The notes: generated by a model from the letters alone, not told the origin. 64,000 nucleotides of DNA from Mycolicibacterium anyangense (GCF_010731855.1 NZ_AP022620.1:3162001-3226000); one strand, 5' to 3'; shown: positions 37,792 to 48,020, counted from the stretch's first letter. Numbers and translations are program-made.

Positions 37792-39129
37792 TCACGCCGC
37801 GAACGCCGAGCCCCGCTCCCGATCCAGATACGTGTCGGCCTTGTTGCGCAGGAAGAACACGTACACCACCAGCGACACCGCAATGCAGACCGTGACGTAG
37901 GCGATGAACAGCGGTACGTGGCCCTGCTCCTTGGCCGCCTGGTAGATCAGCGGCGCAGTCCCGCCGAAGATCGAGTTCGCCAGCGCATAGCCGACCCCCA
38001 CACCGAGCGCCCGCACCTGCGCCGGGAAGAGCTCCGATTTCACCAGCGCATTGATCGACGTGTACCCGGTCAGGATCACATAGCTCACCGCGACCAGCCC
38101 GAAAGATGCCAGCGGCGAACGTGTCTCGGGGAGGAACGTAATGAGCACATAGGTCCACACCAGACCGCCGACCCCGAAGAACACGAGCATCGGCTTGCGC
38201 CCGATCCGGTCACTGATGATCCCGCCGACCGGCTGCAGCAGCATCAGGAAGATCAGCCCGGTCAGATTGATCCATGTCGCGGTCATCCCGTCGCCCTTGT
38301 AGGTGGTCTTGACGATCGCCGGCGCGTTGACGCTGTAGGTGTAGAACGCGACCGTCCCGCCCAGGGTGATCAGGAAGCACAGCAGCAGCGGCCGCCAGTA
38401 GTCGGTGAACAGTGCTCGCATCGATCCCGCACCAGGGTCCTGCCCCGCCTTGGTCGCCTCGATGACCTCCTGGGACAGCGACTCGTCCATCGTGCGGCGC
38501 AGCCAGAACACCACCACCGCCGCTACGCCACCCACGGCGAATGCGATGCGCCAACCGAATTCGCGCAGCTGGTCAGTGTTGAGGACCGACTGCAGGATCA
38601 GCAGCGTGAACTGTGCCAACACATGCCCACCGACCAGCGTCACGTACTGGAACGAGGAGAAGAACCCGCGCCGCTCGCGGGTCGCCGCCTCCGACATGTA
38701 GGTCGCCGACGTGCCGTATTCACCGCCGGTGGCGAAACCCTGAACCAGCCTGGCCACGATCAGGATGACCGGCGCCGCCGCCCCGATCATCGCCTGCGAC
38801 GGCACCAGCGCAATCACCAACGAGCACAACGCCATCAGTGACACGCTCACCGTCAGTGCCGCCCGCCGGCCCCGCCGGTCGGCGAACCGGCCGAAGAACC
38901 ACGACCCGACCGGTCGCATCACGAAGGTGATCGCGAAGATCGCATACACGTAGACCGTCGAATTCTTCTCGGACTCGTCGAAGAACTGGCCCTCGAAATA
39001 CGTTGCGAACACGGTGTAGACGTAGACGTCGTACCACTCGACCAGGTTGCCCGAGGACCCGCGGATCGTGTTCCAGATCGCCCGCCGGGTCTCGGCGGCA
39101 CTCGATCGCGGCGCTGTCGTGGTGGTCAA
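37792..39129 (-). CDS. MFS metabolite:proton symporter, KgtP-like (MHS family)
   Basis: The 445-residue permease has twelve membrane helices. Its N-terminus GNLVEWYDVYVYTVFATYFE is diagnostic for the metabolite:H+ symporter family, which includes the 2-oxoglutarate carrier KgtP and the proline/betaine carrier ProP. Motif A is GRFADRRGRRAALT. It is convergent with citA, with 7 bases between stops. Proximity to two citrate synthases makes a dicarboxylate or 2-oxoglutarate substrate attractive, but this is inference. Confidence 0.85.
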   Translation of the reverse strand: MTTTTAPRSSAAETRRAIWNTIRGSSGNLVEWYDVYVYTVFATYFEGQFFDESEKNSTVYVYAIFAITFVMRPVGSWFFGRFADRRGRRAALTVSVSLMALCSLVIALVPSQAMIGAAAPVILIVARLVQGFATGGEYGTSATYMSEAATRERRGFFSSFQYVTLVGGHVLAQFTLLILQSVLNTDQLREFGWRIAFAVGGVAAVVVFWLRRTMDESLSQEVIEATKAGQDPGAGSMRALFTDYWRPLLLCFLITLGGTVAFYTYSVNAPAIVKTTYKGDGMTATWINLTGLIFLMLLQPVGGIISDRIGRKPMLVFFGVGGLVWTYVLITFLPETRSPLASFGLVAVSYVILTGYTSINALVKSELFPAQVRALGVGVGYALANSIFGGTAPLIYQAAKEQGHVPLFIAYVTVCIAVSLVVYVFFLRNKADTYLDRERGSAFAA

Positions 39130-39320
39130 TCGTCGGCCTCCCTGCCTCCGGCCCCGAACCGTACTCCAGTGTGGCCCGGCGCGGGACCATCCGAAGGACG
39201 ATCACCATGATTTGCGTCGGTGCCCGGTGGTTGCATGGCGGTGGGCGATGAGTTTGCACCGCCCACCATGTCTGTACCGGTGGCGGCCGGCCGGCCGCCT
39301 GACGTAACAGGAGGCTTTTC

Positions 39321-39773
39321 ATGGCGATCGAAGTACAACCCGGGCTGTCCCCGCATCTGGTCGTCGACGACGCCCCGGCGGCGATCGACTTCTACGTCAA
39401 GGCGTTCGGCGCCGAGGAGATCGGTCGCGTGCCGCGCCCCGACGGCAAGCTCATCCACGCCGCCGTGCTGATCAACGGCGCCATGGTGATGCTCAACGAC
39501 GACTTTCCGGAGATGTCCGGCGGCAGGTCGATGACCCCGCCGGCCCTGGGCGGCACCCCGGTGACCATCCACCTGACCGTCACCGACGTCGACGCGAAAT
39601 TCCAGCAGGCCATCGACGCGGGCGCCACCGTGGTGATGCCGCTCGAGGACCAGTTCTGGGGAGATCGCTACGGCATGGTCCGCGATCCGTTCGGCCACCA
39701 GTGGTCGTTGGGGCAGCCGGTACGCGAGGTCAGCTACGACGAGATCCAGCAGGCGATGATGAGCCAGGGCTAG
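39321..39773 (+). CDS. Glyoxalase/VOC-fold protein (PhnB-like, Rv0887c-like)
   Basis: The 150-residue VOC protein has HLVVDDAPAAIDFYVKAFGA, LMVMLNDDFPE-type strands, then HLTVTDVDAKFQQAIDAGAT and DQFWGDRYGMVRDPFGHQWS. These are typical of the PhnB-like group. Metal binding by one or more of the His/Glu residues is possible, but activity is unknown. AGGAGG precedes the ATG at good distance. Its stop codon overlaps the stop of fprB on the other strand. Confidence 0.85.
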   Translation: MAIEVQPGLSPHLVVDDAPAAIDFYVKAFGAEEIGRVPRPDGKLIHAAVLINGAMVMLNDDFPEMSGGRSMTPPALGGTPVTIHLTVTDVDAKFQQAIDAGATVVMPLEDQFWGDRYGMVRDPFGHQWSLGQPVREVSYDEIQQAMMSQG

Positions 39774-41452
39774 CGCAACAACCCGGCGAGCAGCCGTCTG
39801 GCCAGCGGGGGTTCCGGCGCGGCGGCGGCCGTCGCGACCATATCGGCCACATCGGTGAACTTCACCCGCGGGCGCCCCGCATCGCGACCGCGGGCGGTTT
39901 CTGCGTCATCGATGGCACGCCAGCCCGCCGCGTCGACGACGTCGGGCTGGCGGGCGCGGACAAACCGGTCCAGCGCCGTCGGACGGTCAACCGGATCGGT
40001 AAGCACGCCGGCGTTGAAGTCGTCGACCAGATGGGCGACGGTCTGCATGGAGCAGGACTTGTTGGTGCCGATGAAGCCGGTCGGACCGCGCTTGATCCAG
40101 CCGGCGACATAGGCACCGACGACCGGGTCACCGGTGAGCGGATCGAGGACGCGCCCCTGAAAGTTCGGGACAACGGCGGCCCCCTCGTCGAAGGGCAGTC
40201 CGGCGATCGGCGCTCCCCGGTAGCCGATCGAGGTCAGTACCAAGCCGGCTTCCACACTCACCGCCTCCTCGGTGCCGGTGCGCCGGAACTCGATGCCGCC
40301 GGCCCGATCCGCGCCGAGGATGCGATGCGGAGTCAGTCTGTAGGCCAACCGGATTCGCGGCCGGGATACCGCGGCGGTGGCCACCGGCAGCTTGGCCAGG
40401 ATCTCCAGTTTCGCGGCCGTCAGAGCGTCGTCGACGGCCTCGAGGTCACGCCGGACACGCTCGTGGTCGTCGGCGTCCAGCACGACATCGGCGACCGAGG
40501 TCAACCCGATCAGCTCCGGCAGCGTGAACGCGGAGTCGGCCGGACCGCGCCGGGCCGCGATGACGACCTCGCGCACCGCCGATCCACGCAGTGTCTGCAG
40601 TGCGGTGTCGGAGATGTCGGTACGCGCCAGGTCGTCGGGATCGGCGGTCAGGATCCGGGCCACGTCGAGGGCCACGTTGCCGTTGCCGACGATCACCACT
40701 CGTTCATGGCTCAGGTCGACGTCGAGCCCGGCGAAGTCGGGGTGGCCGTTGATCCAGGCCACCGTCTCCGTCGCGGTCTGCGTGCCGGGTATGCCCATGC
40801 CCGCAATGTCGAGGCGGCGATCAGTGGGCGCACCGACGGTGTACAGCACGGCGTGGTGGTACTGCAGCAATTCCTCGTGCGAAATATGCTGCCCGACTTC
40901 GACATTGAGGTAGAACGTGAACTTGGGGTGCTTGCTCATCCGCTCGAAGAGCCGCGTCACACCCTTGGTGTGCTGATGATCGGGCGCGACGCCGGCGCGT
41001 ACCAGGCCGAACGGCGTGGGCAACTTGTCGAAGACACTGACGCGCACGCCCTTCTGCGTCAACAACTCATCGGCGGCATACATCCCCGCCGGCCCCGAGC
41101 CGACGACGGCCACCGTCAGATCGCCGCCGCGACGCAGTTGGGGCGCCGGCAATACGGGGGCGAGCTTGGAGGTCGGCGGCAGCTTCACACCGGCGGGGCG
41201 CTCGGGGTAGAACGAAGCATTGAGTTCGACGAACGGCAGTTGGGCGGCGGTCAGATTCCGGTCGGGAGCGATCGCACCGACCGGGCATGCACTGACGCAC
41301 GCCCCGCAGTCCACGCAGGCCACCGGATCGATGTAGAGCATCTCGGCGGTGGCGAAGCCGGGTTCGTCAGGACTGGGGTGGATGCAGTTGACCGGGCAGG
41401 CGTAGACGCAGGACCCGTCGCTGCAACACGACTGGGTGATCACGTGTGGCAT
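39770..41452 (-). CDS. fprB: Ferredoxin-NADP+ reductase FprB with N-terminal ferredoxin domain
   Basis: The 560-residue fusion has an N-terminal ferredoxin with two Cys clusters (CCSDGSCVYACPVNCIHP and CVDCGACVSACPVGAI, residues 9-60). An adrenodoxin-reductase-like flavoprotein follows, with the FAD loop VVGSGPAGMYAADELL, PFGLVRAGVAPDHQHTK, and the NADP region VIVGNGNVALDVARIL. It corresponds to FprB (Rv0886). It moves electrons from NADPH to iron-sulfur partners. It starts 7 bases after the AurF-like oxygenase gene, so it may be that enzyme's reductase. Confidence 0.93.
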   Translation of the reverse strand: MPHVITQSCCSDGSCVYACPVNCIHPSPDEPGFATAEMLYIDPVACVDCGACVSACPVGAIAPDRNLTAAQLPFVELNASFYPERPAGVKLPPTSKLAPVLPAPQLRRGGDLTVAVVGSGPAGMYAADELLTQKGVRVSVFDKLPTPFGLVRAGVAPDHQHTKGVTRLFERMSKHPKFTFYLNVEVGQHISHEELLQYHHAVLYTVGAPTDRRLDIAGMGIPGTQTATETVAWINGHPDFAGLDVDLSHERVVIVGNGNVALDVARILTADPDDLARTDISDTALQTLRGSAVREVVIAARRGPADSAFTLPELIGLTSVADVVLDADDHERVRRDLEAVDDALTAAKLEILAKLPVATAAVSRPRIRLAYRLTPHRILGADRAGGIEFRRTGTEEAVSVEAGLVLTSIGYRGAPIAGLPFDEGAAVVPNFQGRVLDPLTGDPVVGAYVAGWIKRGPTGFIGTNKSCSMQTVAHLVDDFNAGVLTDPVDRPTALDRFVRARQPDVVDAAGWRAIDDAETARGRDAGRPRVKFTDVADMVATAAAAPEPPLARRLLAGLLR

Positions 41453-41459
41453 GACACTC

Positions 41460-42473
41460 CTAGGCGGCGGCCACGTGCTGGCGGGCGGGCTCGCTGCGGA
41501 ACCGGCTCGGCTGCCCGTCGATCCGGCAGATCCGCCACATCAGCTTTGCCAGCGGGTTCATCAACCCGGTGTCGGCGGCGAGCATGCGGACGTCGCCGAA
41601 CATGTCGCGCAACATCTGTCGCGACTCCGGCGAGCGGAAGAAGATCTCCTTGCGCACCGAGCGCGGGATGTCGAACTCCTTCCAGAACGCCCTGGGCGGG
41701 ACGATGATCGCCGAGCACAGCACCCGCATCACGACGGGCACGTAGAGCGACAGCCAGAACCGCTTGCGCCGCGGCAGGTGCGGCACCCGCTTGCGGAGGT
41801 ATTCGTGTGCAAACGAGATGTGCCTGGCCTCTTCGGCCACGTGGATGGCCATCACGCGCTCCATGATCGGGTGCAGCATCTTGCCTTCGCGCAGAACGTT
41901 CTTCTGGGTGTGGTCGATCGGCTCTTCGCCGGCCAGGATGCCGAACCAGAACGGGATCGGCAGCGGTCCGGCCACCAGTGGGATGGTCGGCTGCAGCCAC
42001 TTCAGCAACCGCGGCATACCCGGCACATCGGCGCCGATGCGGTTGACCATCTCCTGGAACATCATCGTGTGGTTGCACTCTTCGACCGCCTCGTGCAGGC
42101 AGTACCGGTATTCCGGTGAGCCGTTGGGGGTCCAGAACGCGTACTCCATCAAGCCCCGGATCAGAATCGACTCGAAGTGCAGGCCGACCTTGGCGACGTT
42201 GGCCTGCCGCCACATGCCGATCTCGATCTGGCGCTGCCTGGTCTGCGACTGGTACCAGGGGTGCCGCCCGATCGGATCGCTCGCCGGCAGAATCCAGCGC
42301 TCGTCGTTCGGGACGACGGTGAACTCGGGCGAATCCCAGTCGATATCGGTATAGGGATTGAAGTTTCTGCGCACCGAGCCCTCGGAAAGGGTGGCCAGCT
42401 TCTCGACGTAGGCGACGTCGTCCAGGACGTCCATGTTGCGCCGCCAGCGCCGCACGATCTTGGTTCTCGCCAT
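41460..42473 (-). CDS. AurF-type diiron oxygenase-family protein (Rv0885-like)
   Basis: The 337-residue helical protein has the ferritin-like diiron ligand pattern of p-aminobenzoate N-oxygenase AurF: a Glu in RGLMEYAFW, ExxH in EAVEECNHTMMFQEM, a Glu in GILAGEEPID, and HxxxExxH in IHVAEEARHISFAHEYL. Known relatives oxidise aryl amines or hydroxylate aromatic substrates with O2. It corresponds to Rv0885. The fprB gene follows 7 bases later. The natural substrate is unknown, and no biosynthetic cluster surrounds it. Confidence 0.85.
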   Translation of the reverse strand: MARTKIVRRWRRNMDVLDDVAYVEKLATLSEGSVRRNFNPYTDIDWDSPEFTVVPNDERWILPASDPIGRHPWYQSQTRQRQIEIGMWRQANVAKVGLHFESILIRGLMEYAFWTPNGSPEYRYCLHEAVEECNHTMMFQEMVNRIGADVPGMPRLLKWLQPTIPLVAGPLPIPFWFGILAGEEPIDHTQKNVLREGKMLHPIMERVMAIHVAEEARHISFAHEYLRKRVPHLPRRKRFWLSLYVPVVMRVLCSAIIVPPRAFWKEFDIPRSVRKEIFFRSPESRQMLRDMFGDVRMLAADTGLMNPLAKLMWRICRIDGQPSRFRSEPARQHVAAA

Positions 42474-42609
42474 GACAGCCTCCTCAGAGGTTTACATTGG
42501 GGCGGTTGTTGTCCAAACGGTACCGCAGGTATCGCCTAAGTGTCCATACCCGTTTTCGGCTCTGCCGAACGCCTGATTTCGGGAGTCGCGCGCCGACTTC
42601 TAGGCTTGA

Positions 42610-43734
<1,125 letters not shown>

Positions 43735-43798
43735 CTCCAGCGTGTCCTCACCGTGATCTTTCCGAGTCTGCGTTAGAGTGCCGACGAAGGAGGTCGGC

Positions 43799-44584
43799 AT
43801 GCGGGAACTGAAGGTGATCGGGCTCGATGTCGACGGCAAAGCCATCATTTGCGAAGGTCGCGATCCGTCCGACAAATTCCTGATCCCCGTGGACGACCGG
43901 CTGCGCGCCGCCGTCCGCGGTGACCGGTCGCTGGGTCAGACCCTGAGGGACATCGAGGTCAAAGGCGTGTTGCGGCCCAAAGACATTCAGGCTCGGATCC
44001 GAGCGGGCGCGTCCGTCGAACAGCTCGCCGAGGCGTCCGGCATGGACATCAGCAAGATCGAGCGCTTCGCCCATCCAGTGCTGCTGGAACGACAGCGCGC
44101 AGCCGAGCTGGCCACCGCCGCGCACCCAGTGCTGGCCGACGGGCCCGCGGTGGTCACCCTGCTGGAGGCCATCAGCGCATGGCTGGCCGGGCGGGGGCTG
44201 AGCTCCGAGGCCACCACGTGGGACGCCTGGCGTAACGAGGACGGCCGCTGGACCGTGCAGATGGCCTGGCAGGCCGGTCTGTCCGACAACGTGGCACACT
44301 TCCGGTTCTCCCCCGGCGCGCACGGCGGCACCGTCACCGCGCTGGACGACGCGGCCAACGAGCTGATCGACCCGAACTTCGAGCGCACCCTGCGGCCGGT
44401 CGCGCCGGTTGCCCAGCTGGATTTCGAGGAGCAGCCCGACACGGCGCCGACTCCCGCGGAGACCCAGCCGTCGCCGCCCTCGCCACCGGTCCCGCCGGTG
44501 CGAGCCAAGCGTACGAAGGCCAAGCCGACGGTTCCCGCCTGGGAAGACGTGCTGCTGGGCGTGCGCTCCAGCGGCGATCGCTGA
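43799..44584 (+). CDS. sepH: Septation protein SepH (DUF3071)
   Basis: The product is 261 residues from the ATG at 43799, which has AAGGAGGTCGGC upstream. The N-terminal DUF3071 domain reads MRELKVIGLDVDGKAIICEG, KFLIPVDDRLRAAVRGD and IRAGASVEQLAEASGMDISK, an HTH-like helix set. A Pro/Ala linker and short C-terminal conserved end (TVPAWEDVLLGVRS) follow. SepH binds FtsZ and promotes its assembly at division sites in Streptomyces and mycobacteria. The position next to serC matches Rv0883c. Confidence 0.9.
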   Translation: MRELKVIGLDVDGKAIICEGRDPSDKFLIPVDDRLRAAVRGDRSLGQTLRDIEVKGVLRPKDIQARIRAGASVEQLAEASGMDISKIERFAHPVLLERQRAAELATAAHPVLADGPAVVTLLEAISAWLAGRGLSSEATTWDAWRNEDGRWTVQMAWQAGLSDNVAHFRFSPGAHGGTVTALDDAANELIDPNFERTLRPVAPVAQLDFEEQPDTAPTPAETQPSPPSPPVPPVRAKRTKAKPTVPAWEDVLLGVRSSGDR

Positions 44585-44585
44585 G

Positions 44586-44855
44586 CTACCGCAGCACCAG
44601 CGCCAACAGGGTTATCCAGCCGCCGGCCACCCCGATACCGGCGCCCAGCACGAACCACCGTCGCACCGGCACCTGACGCCAGCCCCACAGCGTCGGCGCC
44701 AGCCCGCCGACCGCGATGAGGTTGAGCACCACCGCGACCAGTGGGTGCACCCGGATCATGCCCAGGCTCAGGACCACGATGGCGGCACCGACGATCGCGG
44801 CAACGAAGGCAGCGACCGTCAGCCCGGTCCCCCAGGGCGTCGACTCGTCGGTCAT
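44586..44855 (-). CDS. DUF2537 small membrane protein (Rv0882-like)
   Basis: The 89-residue protein has three membrane helices (about 10-32, 38-58 and 66-88) separated by MIRVHPLVA and WRQVPVRRW. It corresponds in position and size to Rv0882. It overlaps the rRNA methyltransferase gene by 4 bases (ATGA) and ends one base beyond the sepH stop. Function is unknown. Confidence 0.82.
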   Translation of the reverse strand: MTDESTPWGTGLTVAAFVAAIVGAAIVVLSLGMIRVHPLVAVVLNLIAVGGLAPTLWGWRQVPVRRWFVLGAGIGVAGGWITLLALVLR

Positions 44856-45718
44856 AGTCGGCCATCCTCCTCTGCCCGGACCACACCGGCCGATCGGGCC
44901 CGCTCGTAGAACGCCAGCGCCGCGGCCGTCGCCACATTGAGCGAGTCGGTACCCCGCGACATCGGTATCCGCACCCGCACATCGCTGGCCCGCATCGCCG
45001 TCTCGGTCAGCCCCGGCCCCTCGGCTCCGACGAGCACAGCCACCTTCTCACCGGCCACACCGTCCATCGCGTCGGCCAGGGTGTGCGCCTGCGGGTTGGG
45101 TGTCATCGCGAGCAACTGAAACCCCTGCTGGCGAAGGTCATTCAGATCAGCGGGCCAATGTTGGGCCTTGGCGAAAGGCACCAGCAGGGCGTGGCCCATC
45201 GAGACCCGCACCGCCCGCCGGTAAAGCGGATCGGCACAGCCCATCCCGAAGATGACCGCATCGACGCCGAGCCCGGCGGCGTTGCGGAAGATCGAACCGA
45301 GGTTCTCGTGGTCGTTGACGCCCTCCAGGACGGCCACGGTGCGGGCCGCGGCGACGACCTCGCCGACCGCCAGTTCCGGGGGCCGGCGGGCGGCCGCCAG
45401 CACACCGCGGTTGAGATGGAAGCCCACGACCTCGGCCATCACCTCGGCACTGGCCCGGTAGTAGGGCACCGACACGCCGGACAGGTCGGCGGCCAACTCG
45501 GCACGACGGCGCTCGGTCCCCAGCAGGGCGTGCGGACTGAACCGCGAGGCCAGCATCCGCTGGGCCACCAGCACTCCCTCGGCGATCACCAGCCCCTTGC
45601 CGGTGGGCAGGTCGGGTCGGCGGTCGACGCTGTTGAGGTCCCGGAAGTCGTCGACCCGAGGGTCGTCGGGATCGGTGATGTCGATGACGTCGGGTCCGCC
45701 AGAAGCGTTGTCGCTCAC
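44852..45718 (-). CDS. SpoU/TrmH-family RNA 2'-O-methyltransferase (Rv0881-like)
   Basis: The 288-residue SPOUT enzyme has an N-terminal substrate-binding domain and a C-terminal knot with [28 protein letters not shown] and [22 protein letters not shown]. These are the three SpoU motifs. It should methylate ribose 2'-OH in rRNA or tRNA using S-adenosylmethionine. Length equals recalled Rv0881. It overlaps both the MarR gene and the DUF2537 gene by 4 bases, forming a tight three-gene operon. Confidence 0.92.
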   Translation of the reverse strand: MSDNASGGPDVIDITDPDDPRVDDFRDLNSVDRRPDLPTGKGLVIAEGVLVAQRMLASRFSPHALLGTERRRAELAADLSGVSVPYYRASAEVMAEVVGFHLNRGVLAAARRPPELAVGEVVAAARTVAVLEGVNDHENLGSIFRNAAGLGVDAVIFGMGCADPLYRRAVRVSMGHALLVPFAKAQHWPADLNDLRQQGFQLLAMTPNPQAHTLADAMDGVAGEKVAVLVGAEGPGLTETAMRASDVRVRIPMSRGTDSLNVATAAALAFYERARSAGVVRAEEDGRL

Positions 45719-46146
45719 TGTTCTTCGTCGACGAGCGCAGTCATCAGATCGGCGGCGCGCAGCAGGACGTCACGGTCCTCAGGAGCCAGGGTGGCCAGCC
45801 GCTTGCTGAGCCACTCCTGGCTGGCCTGCCGTTCCTTGTCCACCAACTCCTTGCCGGTTGGCGACACCGCGATGAGCACCTGACGACCGTCGGCCGGGTG
45901 GGCGGAACGCTGCACCAGGCCGAGGTCGGTCAGCGATCCGATGATCCGCGTCATCGACGGGGGCCGGACCCGTTCCCGCACGGCCAGCGCCCCGGGTGTC
46001 ATCGCCCCTTCCTTGGCCAGCGTCGACAAGGCGGACAGCTGGGACAGCGTGGTGGTCGATTCGGCACGGCGGAACCGCAGTTGACGGGCGAGTCGGACCA
46101 CGGCCAGCGACAGATCACCGGCCAGCCGCAGCTCACCATCGTTCAC
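45715..46146 (-). CDS. MarR-family regulator (Rv0880-like)
   Basis: The product is 143 residues from a GTG at 46146, the same length as Rv0880. The winged helix is [40 protein letters not shown] and [20 protein letters not shown], with [13 protein letters not shown] in the wing. The 13-residue extension to 46185 does not match Rv0880. Published work on Rv0880 describes binding near its own promoter and a link to redox or acid response. It is coupled to the downstream methyltransferase gene. Confidence 0.88.
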   Translation of the reverse strand: MNDGELRLAGDLSLAVVRLARQLRFRRAESTTTLSQLSALSTLAKEGAMTPGALAVRERVRPPSMTRIIGSLTDLGLVQRSAHPADGRQVLIAVSPTGKELVDKERQASQEWLSKRLATLAPEDRDVLLRAADLMTALVDEEQ

Positions 46147-46229
46147 ATCGCAAACATACGACACCACAGCTCCGAAACCTCTCAACCTGCAACTACTGAT
46201 CTGGGCACCCTACCGGCTGCCCCATCGGT

Positions 46230-46235
46230 TACCTT
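46230..46235 (+). promoter_or_regulatory. -10-like element before the DUF2530 gene
   Basis: TACCTT fits TANNNT and ends 8 bases before the ATG at 46244. No Shine-Dalgarno sequence is present, so a leaderless transcript is plausible. Confidence 0.4.
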
Positions 46236-46243
46236 GGACCGCA

Positions 46244-46519
46244 ATGCCTTCCGATCCGTCCGACCCGAGCCCCGCGCCGGTGGCCGAACCAGAGCCGCCG
46301 GCGCTGCCGCCGGGTCTGCTCGACCCGTGGCCGGTGATCGTCACCGGGGCGGTGCTGTGGGCGCTGGCGGCCATTGCCGCATTCGCGGTACCGGCGCTGG
46401 AGTCGTGGCGTCCGATCGCAGTGGCAGGCCTGGGTGTCGGCGTCGTCGGCACCTCGATTTTCCTGTGGCAGCGCACCGCTGCCAGGCGTGGTGCGCGAGG
46501 TGCGCAGACCGGTCTCTGA
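46244..46519 (+). CDS. DUF2530 small membrane protein (Rv0879c-like)
   Basis: The 91-residue protein has an acidic Pro-rich N-terminus (about 25 residues) and two membrane helices (about 29-50 and 56-76: WPVIVTGAVLWALAAIAAFA, IAVAGLGVGVVGTSIFLWQR), then a basic tail. It matches DUF2530/Rv0879c in length and position, divergent from the MarR gene. Function is unknown. Confidence 0.85.
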   Translation: MPSDPSDPSPAPVAEPEPPALPPGLLDPWPVIVTGAVLWALAAIAAFAVPALESWRPIAVAGLGVGVVGTSIFLWQRTAARRGARGAQTGL

Positions 46520-46530
46520 CCGCTCCCACG

Positions 46531-46570
46531 CCGACGAACGCCGACGAACGCCGATGAACGCCGATGAACA
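46531..46570 (+). repeat. Four tandem decamers after the DUF2530 gene
   Basis: The unit CCGACGAACG occurs twice, then CCGATGAACG and CCGATGAACA. The array lies 12 bases past the DUF2530 stop and ends 26 bases before the next start codon. Confidence 0.8.
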
Positions 46571-46596
46571 CTGAAGACACCGACGAAGGAGAACCG

Positions 46597-47049
46597 ATGG
46601 CAGCACCGCTATTGCAGGCAGAGATCGAGATCAACGCTCCGGTGAGCAAGGTCTGGAACCTCATCGCGGACTTGGGCAACATGCCGAAGTGGAGCCCGCA
46701 GTGCCGGGTGATGAGATCACTGGGTCCGCTGCGCCCGGGCACGCGCACCCTGAACCTGAACCGGCGCAACAAGCTTTTCTGGCCGACCACGTCGACCATC
46801 ACCGAGGTGATCCCGGAGCGCAAACTGGCGTTCCGCGTCAACGCCAACAACACCGTCTGGACCTATGAGCTCGAGCCGACCGCCACCGGCACCCGCGTCG
46901 TGGAGACCCGGCATGCCGAGAACGGCGTCAAGGCGATCTCGACGATGACGGTCAATGCCGTGCTGGGCGGTGTGCCGAGTTTCGAGAAGGAACTCGTCGC
47001 CGGGATGAACACCTCGCTGGCGCGCATCAAGGCCGCCGCCGAAAACTAG
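46597..47049 (+). CDS. SRPBCC-family protein (polyketide cyclase/START fold)
   Basis: The product is 150 residues from an ATG with AAGGAG seven bases upstream. The fold is shown by AEIEINAPVSKVWNLIADLG, MPKWSPQCRVM and WTYELEPTATGTRVVETRHA, with a long C-terminal helix. Such proteins bind hydrophobic ligands in a central cavity; no specific ligand can be suggested. An 11-residue longer frame starts within the decamer array (46564) and lacks a ribosome-binding site. The stop overlaps the convergent DUF3027 stop by 4 bases. Confidence 0.85.
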   Translation: MAAPLLQAEIEINAPVSKVWNLIADLGNMPKWSPQCRVMRSLGPLRPGTRTLNLNRRNKLFWPTTSTITEVIPERKLAFRVNANNTVWTYELEPTATGTRVVETRHAENGVKAISTMTVNAVLGGVPSFEKELVAGMNTSLARIKAAAEN

Positions 47050-48020
47050 TCGGCCGGGTCGGCCTGTCCGGGCTCCGGCTCGGCATCGGGTTCCGCGTCG
47101 GGATCCGCGATGGCGGCCTCGGCGATGACCTCCGGCTCGATGACGTGAAGTTCGAGCTGTTCGGCTTCGACCAGGGCCGGGGGCGTCTGCTCGACCGCAG
47201 GCTCCTGGTCAGGAGCGTGAAGAACCGGCTCGGCAGCCGCGATCTCCACGACGTCGAGCACCCCGTCGTCGAAGGGATCGAACATCGGTGATCCGGTGCC
47301 GGGCGGCTGCGGGGTATCGGAGTGCGCACCGCAGCCGTACTCGAAGTCCACGACGCGACCGTCGGCGGCCAGCTCGTTGCAGCAGACCCCGAACATCACC
47401 CCGAGCGCGCCGTCGAGGCGGACCATGAAACCGCAGTCGCGGCACACCCGCTTGGTGGATCGCGCCATCGGTGCGCCGGGGCCGTGGTCACCGTCATGCC
47501 AGCGCTGGGCGGCCAGGTCCCGACCGAAGGCACTGAGGACCTGGCGACGGCCGAAGCCGATCTCCAGGGCGGTGTCGTCGACGAGCGGATCCCCGGTGGC
47601 GGTGAAGCCCGGCGCCAGTCGCAGGTCATTGACCGGCGGCGCCAGTAGATCACCCGGGCTCAGGTCGCCCGGCTGGACCCGGTTCTCCCACGGCACCCAG
47701 GGCGGCGGGAGCAATGCGGTCGGACCGGGAACCAGGACGACTTCGCTGACGGTGGCGTGATCGGCGCCGGGGTAGGCCGCCACCACCACCGCCCACTGCC
47801 AGCCCTGATATCCCGGCATGTTCGCCAAGAAGCGGTGGGTAGCGGCCGTTTCGTCCTCGTAGGCGACGCCCAGATACTCCCCGACCGTCTCCCCGCTGAA
47901 CTCCACGATCGCGCGACGAGCCAGGTCCACCGCGCCGTCGAGTACCGCGGCAACGGCCGCCGTGGGCTCGGCCGGCTGCACCGGAGCCGCGGATTCGGCG
48001 GCGTCGATCTGGCTGTCCAT
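47046..48020 (-). CDS. DUF3027 protein with Cys cluster and acidic tail (Rv0877-like)
   Basis: The product is 324 residues from the ATG at 48020. The DUF3027 core covers about residues 25-235: MPGYQGWQWAVVVAAYPGAD, EVVLVPGPTALLPPPWVPWE, LSPGDLLAPPVNDLRLAPGF. A Cys-rich segment, CRDCGFMVRLDGALG and GVCCNELAADGRVVDFEYGC, may bind zinc. About 80 C-terminal residues are Glu/Pro/Ala/Asp-rich and probably disordered. By position it is Rv0877, recalled at about 262 residues, so the acidic tail may account for the extra length. Function is unknown. Confidence 0.85.
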   Translation of the reverse strand: MDSQIDAAESAAPVQPAEPTAAVAAVLDGAVDLARRAIVEFSGETVGEYLGVAYEDETAATHRFLANMPGYQGWQWAVVVAAYPGADHATVSEVVLVPGPTALLPPPWVPWENRVQPGDLSPGDLLAPPVNDLRLAPGFTATGDPLVDDTALEIGFGRRQVLSAFGRDLAAQRWHDGDHGPGAPMARSTKRVCRDCGFMVRLDGALGVMFGVCCNELAADGRVVDFEYGCGAHSDTPQPPGTGSPMFDPFDDGVLDVVEIAAAEPVLHAPDQEPAVEQTPPALVEAEQLELHVIEPEVIAEAAIADPDAEPDAEPEPGQADPAD

